Origin: Amphiura filiformis
Taxonomy: Eukaryota; Echinodermata; Ophiuroidea; Amphilepidida; Amphiuridae
DNA length: 64,000 bases
NCBI RefSeq assembly: GCF_039555335.1
Contig: NC_092641.1
Span: 30,316,848-30,380,847, forward strand
Direction of reading: 5' to 3'
Shown here: positions 22,200 to 34,189 of the stretch, in pieces
Layout: each line of letters opens with the position of its first letter
Position numbering within the stretch: the stretch's first letter is position 1
The notes under the pieces: model-generated
Databases searched by the model: none
Told to the model about the DNA's origin: nothing
What the model saw: the letters and a program-made list of their open reading frames with translations, nothing else
Translations under genes and position numbers: made by a program

Positions 22200-22562
22200 T
22201 TAAGGGGTACAACACCCTGACCAATTTTGTGACTATTTATGCATTTTTCTCAAAATTTATAGCACCTTGATGACAAGTAAGATATGTATATTATAGGGGC
22301 AACGGCAAGGAATCCGATCTCTGCACTGGAAAATTAGTAACTCAAGACAAGTAGTTATTGATTTATGGATCAAATATTGATTTTCTCGCATTTTGACTGC
22401 AACTCCACAACAGTTGTCTGTACTGAAATTTAATTGCAATTTTAGAGAACCTTGGAACATTTCTAATCAAATCCATATGACATTTTGTCCAAAGTTGCTT
22501 TACTTTTGAGAAAATGCAAAAAGTCTTTAAAAATAAGGCCCAGGGGTGTCGTACCACCTTAA
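22200..22562. mobile_element. TTAA MITE, 363 bp
   Basis: TTAAGGGGTACAACACCCTG on the left pairs with CAGGGGTGTCGTACCACCTTAA-type sequence on the right. It sits in the last intron of the SAM gene. TTAA ends suggest piggyBac- or Kolobok-driven movement. Confidence 0.7.
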
Positions 22563-23008
22563 ATGGCAAAAATCAAACTCAAATCAGTTACACAAACTTA
22601 CTTTCTCAAAAACGACATTTTCTTTTCAGGATTTTGATTTCCTGAGTGGCTAGAACCCTGAATCTCAAGATTACTTACTACTACCTGCCAGCAATGTGAT
22701 GCTTGTCAACTCAGACTCAATAATGTCCATTTCATTTCCACAATGCCAGTACCGTGCTACATTTGAGACATCAATTTACCAGTTTTGCCCAGATTCACTC
22801 TCATTGCACTCAGTCTAATGCTCACGACTTTATTGTTCCTTGTGTCAAAGGCATTGCTTCTAACACCTTTTACAATGCCATCTGTGACTGGAACATATAT
22901 AAATCAATTAATTGCATTCAAAGTAAAGAGAGAGGTCTTCAAGAGAGCTGTTAAGAATTTTGCCATGAGAGAGAAACTGCCGCACAAATTTGAACATGTG
23001 AAGACTTA

Positions 23009-23616
23009 CGAGGGGGTACCCAAAAGTTTTTGACATCAAGCAGAAGTGAAAGAGCTATACCGATGAAATTTCGTCAGTGTAATTACTGGTCCTTATGTAC
23101 ATTATGGTCCAAAAATGGTCTCATAAGTATGTTTACTTTCTTTACAGGTGGCGCTAGATGGGCAGTAGGCGCATAACCTGAAAGATGGTGAAAATTGAGG
23201 CACGCAGCATGATTAAGTTCCTGCATTTGAAGGGTTAGGCCTACAATGCTCAGAAAATCTATGATGAAATGAAAGTAATCCACGGTGATGATTGCCCATC
23301 ATATGGCACTATTGCTTTTAAAAAAAGGAATTTCCAAACTGGCCACATGTCCCTCACAGATGAGCCAAGAAGTGGGCGTCCATCACTTAACGGATGATGC
23401 GCCACAGTGAAAAAACTCAAGAAAGTGGAGGATCTTATCATGAAAAGGTTATGCGCCTACTTCCCATCTAGTGCCTCCTGTGAAGAAAGTAAACATACTT
23501 ATGAGACCATTTTTGGACCATAATGTACATAAGGACCAGTGATTACACTGACAAAATTTCATCGGTATAGCTCTTTCACTTCTGGGTGATGTCAAAAACT
23601 TTTGGATACCCCCTCG
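23009..23616 (+). mobile_element. Mariner-like element, internally deleted
   Basis: Its long TIRs (about 170 bases) begin CGAGGGGGTACCCAAAAGT and are flanked by TA on both sides (23007-23008, 23617-23618). Between them a plus-strand frame reads MVKIEARSMIKFLHLKG, stop, then IYDEMKVIHGDDCPSYGTIA and SLTDEPRSGRPS. These are the helix-turn-helix and linker of a mariner transposase. The catalytic DD(D/E) part is gone. It lies in intron 8 of the SAM gene. Confidence 0.85.
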
Positions 23617-26600
23617 TATTTCCATTGTTTTTCTTTGCTGCGCCATGCTCTGCAACCTTTTGTCAAAATGGACCCCATTGGAAATAAGTCTGAACATATA
23701 TCTAGATTCAAGAGTAACTTACTTGTCTACGTTGCATTATGAATGAAAACACATCATATCCTTTGCTCTTTAACCCTTTGGCGGTCACTGTTGGAAGTTT
23801 CTTCAGGAGAAATTTAAACACATCCAGATCATCTGTAACAGCAAGATTTAGACCAATATTCAAGTCATTTTTAGCCAAAATACTTTAAAGTTCGAAATAT
23901 GAAATAAATTAATAATAATAATAAGGAATGATGCTCTTATACCTGCACACCTATCTTTCACCCTAACACTATTCCCAATGTAACAGTACTTTTGCATGAA
24001 CTGTAAAAAAAAAATTGTGTGAAAATTAATTACATTTTTTGCATACATTGTCAAGTTTGCTAGGGGTAAAAAAAATAAAAATAAAAAAACAATACAATAC
24101 AATACATAAGAAGAGTAGGCTTCAATTTTGTCATATTTTTGACACTCAAATTGCCATAACTTTTGAGCCGCTACTCTGATCAAGCTCAGATTTCTGATTA
24201 TTGTGGAGCTCAACAAGCTCTATAAAATATCTATATTTAAGCAAGTTTATTAACTCTACAACGTTTGCTGTTAAAATGCATATGTTCAAATTTCATGTTT
24301 ACTTACTGAACCTCGCAGCTTCCTCTGATAACTGTGTTAGCTTGGGTCTAAAGTAAGGGTTCCACTTCACCAACATTTTTGAACCACAACCGGGTTCAAC
24401 ATGTCAAACTCAAAGTTAATCTGAAACATGAAAATTGAAAAGTGAATTAATTTAAAATACATCATGCTTATATTGTCCGCTGATAAATTACTTTGGGCAA
24501 GAATAAACAAAGCAAAATCTCTGAAAATCAGGAAGTACCCTGAAAACTGGTAAACCTCTTTATCAATAATTTAAACCATAATACCTTAAGAACCTATGGA
24601 ATGTATCAAGCCATGCTATGTATATGTCACATAGGAACATTTTTTTTTTTGGAAGGGGGGAACTTATGTTTGCACTCCTTCAGATGACGGTCATAACATG
24701 TTTAGGTTTAGAATCATGAACATGTAGTCCATCTAGATGGCCTGATTTTACTGCAAACCCGCCGGTCCTGACTGGTGAATTTCCAAACCTAATCCATGCC
24801 CAGTCTAACATCTGGGATTTTTCAGATCCCCAGATGGTCATATCATGAGTTTGGGCCTGGTTTCACATTACACTTGCCTTGATTTTTCAAGGCAAGGTTT
24901 GGTGAAAGTCAATGGATTTCGTGAGTCTATCTTGATGGACTATGAACAGGTAAACAGTATTTTGAATTCATAAAGTCGAATTCTAACCCTGCAGGAAAAA
25001 GCTTAAAAAAAACCCTACACACATATCATGTTGATACTGTTTGTTTGTATTCATGAGACAGATCGTGATCTCCATTTAAATACTAACCAGGTCAGGACTG
25101 TCTCTGAATCTTGGCATTTCTGCAAGTTGGTTTGTGATAGAAGGTGCCTCCTTTACTAGTTTTGATCTGCGGTAGAAAACGTGGCTTTCAAGTTCGCTTT
25201 AATTTGGGACGAATTCTCCCTCGTTGGAGGGTGGTATTTCAGCCACTCCATCTTGTGGAAGAAAAAAAAACCACATAAGATTACCTAACTTACAACATGA
25301 GAAAGGCACACGACTTTATTTTTATCCACCTGTGTATGTTATCTGGATGTCCAAGGTGGATGGGCATTACAGTGGGTGATGCCACGCCCTTACATCTGTT
25401 ATAATTACACAAAGCACTAAGCTCATGACTGCTATCTTATCTATGGGTAGCTGTGGTCACCTCTATACATTGATATCTAAATTATGGTGCTTTGCTTCTT
25501 ATGTCATCAAAGAATGTGTCCCTCTAAATGATAAATTTTTGATGTTTATAATTATAAAACTGACTTGGATATGCTGGAAAATAATGAAAGAAATGAAGTT
25601 TTTTCTTCAAAAGATATCACAACACAAGAGCCAAGTTTGTGATCAAAAAGTATGATATTGACTATGTTGAAGCTGAATAATTCAACCCCTTTTTAATTAT
25701 TAACGTATGCTATGTTACATTTACAAGAGGTGCACTAAATCTTTTGAAGAGCTAAAATTGTCACAAAACTGTATAGCACCCACCTGCTCCAGTACCTCTG
25801 CTGAGCACTGTTCTGTTTCATTGTCATCTGTGTCATTTTTTGTTTTTTTCTTGAGTTGACTTGTATTGCTAGGACCTCCTGCACGTTTCGCACTCTGACG
25901 CATTGTTTTTAGTCTCCATTCTATAAAGCCTTCGCCCTCGCTAAAGAACAGCTCCTTCAAAGATAAGAAAATATGAAGAGTTGCAAATTTGTAAGATTTT
26001 TTATTTCTCTTGGTAAGTTCTGTGACAGGTTTTACTGAAGTGCCAATCATAGAATTGAAAATTACAGAATTTCCTTTATTCAGGGGTGTGGGTGAGCACA
26101 GAAGAAAATGGAAACCTCTGAACAAGATATTGGGAAAATATGAATTCTCTCACATGTAGTATGAGGTATCTTACAGATATAGTATGGAGCATATATGATG
26201 ATCGGTATACCCAATGATCGTAAGTGAGGGTATGTCGTGAAACTAGTAGTAACGGTTGCCTTTTCCAGAGGTCTATACTTTGAATTTGTTTCTACGCTCA
26301 CCTGTAATGGGTTTGAGCACTTTTAATTCCAAAGTTAGTCACCTCACCTGTAAAATAGTACTTGTTATAGTACGGAGCATATCATATTTCCTCTTTTAAA
26401 CCCCTCTCCCCTAAAAAACACCCCCTCTAAATTTGGCTACCAAAACCCTAATAAGCGCCCCACCCCCAATTCTACAAAGCACTTATATCCTTTATTGGCA
26501 CCCACAAAACAACTTTTGCTACCAAAATTGTAATAAACACCCTCCACGAAAAAAATAAAAAATCACGCCCTGGTGCGATTAATATTAACAAAAACGGTAT

Positions 26601-26964
26601 ATAGAAGAGGAAAACTGAACCTAAAACTGAAGGGAAATCTTTAATCACCATTGAACAAGTTAAAGAGGAACTCTCACACATATTTACCAAATGTGGCCTT
26701 CACTTAATACACAGCAACAGTCCCAGAGAAAGACCACAGAAAAGATGGACTAAAAGAGGCACAGACTCTGAGCGGATGAGCATTGCAAAATACCATAACG
26801 CATGCGTACACACACCAGGTCACTGTCAACTTTCAAATATTTGGATTAACTTGTTAACCAGCCTATACAATGCTCCTATTTCATGATAGTTGAAGTAGCT
26901 TGTTGCTACATGTACACGCATAATGGTTGATATGGCGAAGTTTATGAGTATGAACATCAATTTG

Positions 26965-27393
26965 ATTAGGCCCTTCACAATTAATTCTTAGTTTCCTGTT
27001 TCAAGTTTGAAAATAAAGGACGAGGCGACTTTTAATTATTAATTATCTATTGATTATTAATTATCTATTACTTTCTTTATTTTGAAAATGTGGTCGTGAC
27101 TATTATCAACAGTCCATTTGGTCATTTTGACTAAGACTACGGATTTAATTATTTTACCTTTATAATTGATTTTGACATTAATATTAGTAGAGGACTCTAC
27201 AATGTTCTTGTTTTATATTCATAATCAAAGTTGAGATGATCAAAGTCAGATATTAGCAAATAAAAGTAATTAAAAAGTCAATTAAAAGGTGAAAATACCT
27301 TAATAAAAATAAAATAATTAAATATTTTTCCATTCTTGATTTTGGACGCCATGAGGGAAACAGGAAACTAAGGATCAATTGTAATTGGCCTTA
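26965..27393. mobile_element. TIR element of about 430 bp in SAM-gene intron 4
   Basis: The left end ttaggcccttcacaattaat through tagtttcctgtttc pairs with gaaacaggaaacta through ttgtaattggcctta. The inside is AT-rich. The target duplication is probably TTA or TA. Confidence 0.65.
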
Positions 27394-27603
27394 GAATGTT
27401 TAAATCTCCCACAACCAATCAATATGACCTAATATGGTATTACCAGCTTTGTTATAACAGGGAAACTACAAGAATTTTGAATCTTTATCAGCTAGGGTAA
27501 AATTATAGGCTATAGACCAATTGATGACCTGTGATGTTAATGCCCAGCATTTTCCCTGTCTTGCCCTGCAATATGGCTGTGCATTGTAAGGGCCGTAGGA
27601 TGC

Positions 27604-27903
27604 AGGCTGGGAAATAAGTGGGGGCCAGGGCCGTTTAGCCCTGGTTCATTAAAATAGCCCCTGGTTCCCTGTAAAACCCTGTGAACCAGGGGCTATTTTT
27701 TACCAAGTAGCCCCTGGTCCGGCGCTTCTTATTTCCAAGCCCGATTGAGTGAGGTATCAAAAAGTACACAACAATTTTTTCCATCCATTGACTAGCCCCT
27801 GGTTCATTGAAAATAGCCCCTGGTTCCCTGTAAAACCCGTGAACCAGGGGCTATTTTTTACAAAAGTAACCCCTGGTCCGGCGCTTCTTATTTCCCAGCC
27901 TGC
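27604..27903. repeat. Foldback repeat built on AGCCCCTGGTTC
   Basis: The outer arms are caggctgggaaataag and cttatttcccagcctg. Inside, ctggttccctgtaaaaccc and its partner gaaccaggggctatttttta occur twice, at 27660-27725 and 27793-27875. It is non-coding. Confidence 0.65.
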
Positions 27904-30900
27904 CATGATGACAATACAAGATTGTGAAGTTCAAGTTCCTGCCTTGTTTATAAACACCATGGGTCAAATGGTCTATAGTACTAAGAATGTATGTTTGCAT
28001 TTGGTTAATACCGGTACTCACATATCCTTTACATCCAGGTGTACGATCTTTGAAACATGGAAATTCTGTCACCAACGCCTTTGCCATTGCCTCCTTTTCT
28101 TGAGTTCTGGGGTACCTAAAGAAATATACAAGTTAATTAGTACTAAGCCATTCTGTGGTTCAAGTTTCAATCACAAAGCCTCCATATTTCATACATCTCA
28201 GTCCTCCCTCCATTACTAAACTGTTCGCGTGCATAAATAGTTAGCCAATTTCATGGTGTTGAATTACAAAATTTTCATGCACAGAAATTTTTATAGGGTT
28301 TTGCTGATGTTTTGCCATTTGGGCTGTTTTTACTTGCATTAGCAAAATTTTGATGCCACAAAACTGTCTAGACTTTGGTAAATGCACAACATTTTGTCCC
28401 GATCTCTGGGAAAAATCACATATATTCACTATTATCCATCAATAAGGAAAATGTAGCACAGCCTAATTCACTTTTACTTATTACTTAGGTAAAGGTTCAT
28501 ACTACACCGTAATTGCACCTCCACTGCAAAACACTTCAGTGCGTTGTCGCAATAAAGTTAAATTTATTTTAACTCGGGAGTTGCAGCAAAAAGTAATCAA
28601 TATATCGGCACTAATACAACGCACCGCAACAAAATGCGGCATAGTATGAACAGAACTTTAACGTTCCTGAATTTTATTTTTTCCCAATGGTCGCAGTTTA
28701 TAATTTGGTCATAAAAATTATTACACATCCCAAAATTGAGGAAAAGCTACCAATTTTGATTCATCAGAGCATAGCATTTAATGTGTACACTTAACACCCA
28801 TCTGATTTACTTCAAGTTGTTGCACTTTCTGACAAATTCATGATATTATCATTTGTTTACATGCATCACATTCCCATAAGCGTGTAAAATTGTGTTTAGC
28901 AAATTGTCAATGTGTGTAGCATTTTGGGATGTGATTGCTACATAATTTAGTGAGCAGATTTTGCCTATCAAATTCTGTAGCAGGGCATAATTTAGTGCTG
29001 GCGCATTTTGCTTAGCAAAAGTGCTATGCACAATTTTACTACACAGCAGCTTCAACAGTTTGCGTGGCGAACTGCTATGCGATACCAGCATAATTATGCC
29101 CTGAATATAACCTTTTTTTTTCATTAAAGTCTTAATGCTAATTAATTGTTTCAATTGGCTAATATAAATGTTACAATCTGTGTACCCCATCATGGTAGGA
29201 TGTTAGTGGAAAGCAAATCATGAGTAAATTGACTATCAACTTGATAAGTATTATGGATACTTACAGATCTCCAGCTTTCTCTGTCAAGTGCTTTGTAAGG
29301 ATTTTTACCACAAGCTTTCTCAAGGAAACCAGTTCCTGTCCAGACACGTTCCTCCCTTCCAGCTGCTGAATTATATCTTTACCCTTTGGGTCCCCCTTCA
29401 TAATCTCAGCAACTTGAAAACCCTGTAATTAAAAAAATAAGTAAATACAAAGGGTTGGGGATTTACATCAAGCCATCTTGATACACATAGAACCAACACC
29501 TACATTTACATGCTGGTAAAATTTACAATGATCAGGGTTGTGACCAGATGGTCGGCACAAGCCAGTTCTCAAAAATCCCAACCAGCTCTGACAATGATCA
29601 GACAATGGCCACCAGTACTTTTTTCAACTAGATGCCAAGTTATTACGGTACTAAAAAATTAGAAATATATGCAGAACTGGCAAAATTCTTTTTATTATTG
29701 TTTATTTACTATAAAATCCTTGAACACAAATATGGGATTCCTATCATCCATAACATTGCTTGCATCATGAAACTACTACTTGCATGCACCCATTGCTGGA
29801 AGCACTGCGCTCCGGTCGCCTTACTCACTATGCTCACCTCCAAATTAACTGGCTTTAAAGTTAGCCTAGCCCTATAGTCACAACCCTGACAATGATGGAT
29901 GCATAATGTATGGTATACAAATATTGACTGAGGGCACAGTATGGTTTTGAGATCACCTTGGGCCTATAATTTAACCATGACTCGAATTAAAAGTATAGTC
30001 AATATTTGTTTTATATGTACCAAATTTAAAGATTCTAGTCATATTTTTGGTTGAAAGTACCGTTTCACAAATGCGATGCGGCGATGCGTGATGATGGCTT
30101 TACGTGAAAAACGCATAACACTGCAGTAATATGCCCCGGCATTGCAAAAAATATGCCCTGGGAATATTAAATTTGTCTTGCTTTCGACTTAGTTAGATTA
30201 TGCCTGCGCTTTTAACCAATCAGATGCCAGGAATCTTTAAATGAGGTATATAAAACTGTATAGTTACTGTGGGGTATTGTACAAGTACCGCACATGCACA
30301 CATATCAGAGTCACACAGACTACTTGCCCTAAGTTCTAGCTTGTACAAATATTTTACCTGAGATGCTGTATTGTTGCCTGCTGTGTTGGAAATCTGGGAA
30401 AGTGCAGTTCCTCCTGCAGAAGCTTCTTGAGAACCATCTACTGCATGTGTGGATGATACTGCTTCAACTTTTCTCCCATCTATTGCAAGTGCTAGCTTTC
30501 TCCTCTCACCAAAATTTAGTCCAAACTCCTTCAAGTCGCTCTCATCTATGGAGTTGAGAACTTCTGTTGTATCCACACCATTAGCTGAAAATAAAAATTG
30601 ATAAAGTTAAATATAAAACCTCACAGAATCTATACTGACCAATGGCAATGAATTATGTATTTAGCATAAAAATCCCACCTGAGTTACTATACTTATATTC
30701 ATATTTGTTGTCACCCATCAAATGTGACAAGGCTGTACCCATCCAATAACCTTTTTTCATAGTGGAAAACTTCCATGCTGTTATAAAGTGGACTACATTG
30801 TGTCCAAAATGTTAATTTACACTGCACTTCAAGCAAAATTGAGTGCAGAAAGTTGTTTTGACAAAAATAAAGGTTCGATACCCAACCTGAAAACAATTTT

Positions 30901-31266
30901 TGTTTTATCACTCTCCTGAGTTTTCTAAGCTCATTAAGCTCAATTTACAATAATTGTGAGCTCCGAGTCCATAAACTGCTGTCCATAACATATCTAATTG
31001 AAAGAGAGCTTCAAGGAGTACACTAAGTTTGAGCTCCTCAGGTCTGACAGGGAAAGAAAAACAAAGCAGCAAAACTTAACATTTAGTTATTCTGATACTA
31101 GGCATCCATCACGCCTGAAAGAAAATGTAAAATTTCCTGGGAATGTGCGTGTGTATACATACAAACTTCCCTCTAAAATTTGTTTATTTGTATGCCTAAA
31201 TTTTCCTTCTGAACACAAAAAGCTTCCTAGGAATGAGCTTCCCAAATTAAACATTTTTTTCCAGTA

Positions 31267-31553
31267 GGAGTGGGCTATGCTGGGGAAAAAATGCTTTTTT
31301 GGTCGCTTTGCTCGGTTAACAGTTTTTTAAACAAATTGACCTATCTCAACATGAAATGACAAATTTTTTGAATATCACTCAAACAATAAAGTGTGCCGCT
31401 CCCTCAAGTGTTGCCATATTGTATCCTGTGAAACTACTGCTTTTTGGTGCAAAATCCTTCAAAATTTTGTCATTTCATGTTGAGATAGGTCAAGTAGAAT
31501 TCAAAAAATGTTAATGGAGCAAAACTAAATTTGACCCCAGCATAGCCCACTCC
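31267..31553. mobile_element. MITE of 287 bp with TA target site
   Basis: GGAGTGGGCTATGCTGGGG on the left and CCCCAGCATAGCCCACTCC on the right, with TA outside both. Inner arms gacctatctcaacatgaaat and atttcatgttgagataggtc also pair. Style is Tc1/mariner. Confidence 0.8.
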
Positions 31554-31634
31554 TATTTCCAGGCATGTATCTGTGTAATGAAAATTTGTACCTTTTTGTC
31601 AATTAGGTAGAATTGTGAGTTGATCCATCCAGAA

Positions 31635-34185
31635 TTAGTACACAAGATATCTCAGAGGAATATAGTAGTTTCCGTCATGCTCATCGAAACTTCTTAATGC
31701 TGAATGGGGAAGATGATCATGGAGTTCACTGGCTTTCACTAGGCTATGTACAGGGGGATCATCAATGATAACAGTGTAGGCATGGTAGTGAGGCACAAAT
31801 TCTCCAGTGGTACACTTCTTGATTACAAAGTGAGCCTGATCTTGTTCACCCTGAAGTCCAACTAAAATTGATGTAAATACACCAAAAAACCGGTACATGT
31901 GCATGTTCATCATCATCCAATACATCAACTATTACATAAAAATTAGGACGATATGCTGTTCCAAATATCACTACTTCATGGGCCACAAATACTTGGTTAC
32001 ATCTGGCTGCAGGTCCTGTACAACCTGACCACCTTCTAGGCTTTCTACTTCGACAATGTCGCCACTTGAACACTCAAATCTGGTCTCTATTCCACTTTGC
32101 CAGGTAGCACAATGATGTATTTGCATTTTTGATGCAGCTGATTTAGATATGTTCTTGAAGTTTTGATTAACATGACCAATTCTCTTGATGAAACCATTTT
32201 TGGCTTCAAACTTGAAGCAAGTTGCATTTGCCAACGGACCTGCTTTTGAATGCATGTAGCATAATGTATCATATGATGGTGCTTGTTGATTAGGTTTCTG
32301 TCTGGGAATATCTCTTTGAAATGGGTATGGTGCTCACATATCAAGTGCTTCAGGTAAAAGACGTGTGATCTGTGAACAGGTACAGCTAAAATAATATCAA
32401 GGCATCTCAACAAAAGCAGCAATAGTTCATAATATGCATTTCCAACTGGTACCTTGTCACCAATAAGAAATGGAAGCATCCTAAGGAGGCAAGCCATTTG
32501 TGCTGCCTTCTGTCCAAGTTTGTGGTCGCTGTCATTCAATAATCCCACTCTGTTCACATTTACAGTTGGTTTATTCTTTCTGTCGATGAAAGGATAGGCA
32601 AAGCTTCTTAACCTTTCATTGAATTCATTAATAGTCATAATTCCATCTTCAACTAACAGCTGTCTCAGAATCAGTTTAGCCTCAAAAGCACCAACTCCCT
32701 CAAAAATATCATGCATCACATCAAAATTGAAATTTGATGCATTATGGAAATAGCGAAGGTCATTCACGCAACAGTATCCTCTAACACCAGTATCTGAATT
32801 CCCACGAGGCATTTGAACAGCCTCCGCTGCATGTTCATCATGTGCTTCTATGCTGCGCATCTCAAAGTCATCCTCAATAAAGTGCTCTTGAGCTGTCTCT
32901 CTATCACACAAACATTGTCTACAGAAGTGCCTTGCAGATGGAGAGAGAAGATTGAACACTGCGTGCACCGCAAGTGTGTCACCAACAACATTTGTGAGAG
33001 CAGCACGGACGCAAAGAGGTCCATATCCTTTCACCTCGAGCATGACTCCTTCATCAGATTCTAGTTTTTCCATCTCTCTTATAAACGGCCTTAAAACAGC
33101 TTGAACCCATTTTTGCTCAAATCAAGAGTATGACAAAGTGCAAGTAAATGAATAGATTTCATATCTCTATTGAACAACTTAGGAAGATTATCAATGCTAA
33201 AATAAAAGATGCCTTGCTTATGGATCACTCGCTTGGAACCAAGAGGATTAGCCACCTCTACGTCATCATAATAGAGAGTGATTCTTATTGTGTTTGGGTG
33301 TCCATTAAACATGCCATGCTCAGTATACTGCTGTCCATCTTTGTAACCAGCCAAAAACCCATCTTCACTTCTCTGTTCATTTTCTATCAGAGTTCGCAAA
33401 GAAGCTGTAGAGAGAATTGCCTGTAAAGTCTTTGTAATGGGTACATATTGGAAAGTCTCAGTAACAAGGTTCTGCTTGTGTGTGCTGGTGGTCCTGTCTA
33501 CATGCTGATCATACCTACTTCCTGGCAGTGACAATGTTTCGGGCGGAACAAAGTTGCAGTTCTCACGGAAGTATTTGTTTTGCTGATCTATAGTTTTTAA
33601 TCCTTCAAATGGATTTGAAACACTATTAAAATTCGACAAAACACCCTGGACATCATCTGAATCAAAGTCTATATTGTTCCTCTGAAATAAATCAGTTACT
33701 TGTTGCTTCAGTGCTCTTACATTATCAGCTACCAATGATTCTGTAGCATCTATGTATTTATTCACTGATGTTAATGTAGTTGTTGCTGTACCCCTCATAT
33801 GCAAAATGAAAGAAGCTGCATCCTTAATCAGTTCTGGGTCTAGTGCACAAGTATCTGGCACATCTTCAACATCGCTAGGAGTAGAATCTGTATCAGTATC
33901 AACGCCATCATTGTCATCCACGTCAACATTTTCACCAGGATTCACATCATCATCATTTTCAATGACTGGCTGTGGTTCAATAACTGGCTGTGGTTCAATA
34001 ACATGTTTGTGATGCCGATTAATGTGTTTTAAAAATGAATTTAACAATACAAATGACTGCCGACAACCACCTTGATAGCAAATGTATTTTTCACGGCTAG
34101 TTAATTGATGAAAAACTCGTAGATGCAGTGCCAACTTCCTAGTGTTAATAAATTGTTTTTTGCATTTGAAGCATACAACAGCCAT
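31635..34185 (-). pseudogene. C2H2 zinc-finger transposase-like gene with about four frameshifts
   Basis: The first frame (34185-33091, 364 codons) has two C2H2 fingers, CFKCKKQF..HLRVFH and CYQGGCRQ..HINRHH, an acidic linker (NDDDVNPGENVDVDDND) and ITLYYDDVEVANPLGSKR. Homology continues in shifted frames: 33073-32087 with CRQCLCDRE and FNFDVMHDIFEGVGAFEAKL, then 32255-31990 with GPLANATCFKFEAKNGFIKR, then short pieces to 31635. Shifts fall near 33100, 32240, 31995 and 31893. DVMHDIFEGV matches a motif I associate with CMC/KDZ-style transposases, so it is the best candidate for the mobilising enzyme. It lies whole inside intron 1 of the SAM gene, on the same strand. Confidence 0.7.
33091..34185 (-). 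CDS. N-terminal frame of the zinc-finger transposase-like gene
   Basis: The longest intact piece, 364 codons, starting MAVVCFKCKKQF. It carries the two zinc fingers and a tandem VIEPQPVIEPQPVIE repeat (about residues 62-76). It ends at a premature stop just after NGFKLF. In another frame the next codons read AVLRPFIREMEKL, which continues directly into the 32087-33073 frame, so the stop follows a one-base shift. Confidence 0.7.
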   Translation of the reverse strand: MAVVCFKCKKQFINTRKLALHLRVFHQLTSREKYICYQGGCRQSFVLLNSFLKHINRHHKHVIEPQPVIEPQPVIENDDDVNPGENVDVDDNDGVDTDTDSTPSDVEDVPDTCALDPELIKDAASFILHMRGTATTTLTSVNKYIDATESLVADNVRALKQQVTDLFQRNNIDFDSDDVQGVLSNFNSVSNPFEGLKTIDQQNKYFRENCNFVPPETLSLPGSRYDQHVDRTTSTHKQNLVTETFQYVPITKTLQAILSTASLRTLIENEQRSEDGFLAGYKDGQQYTEHGMFNGHPNTIRITLYYDDVEVANPLGSKRVIHKQGIFYFSIDNLPKLFNRDMKSIHLLALCHTLDLSKNGFKLF

Positions 34186-34189
34186 TTTC

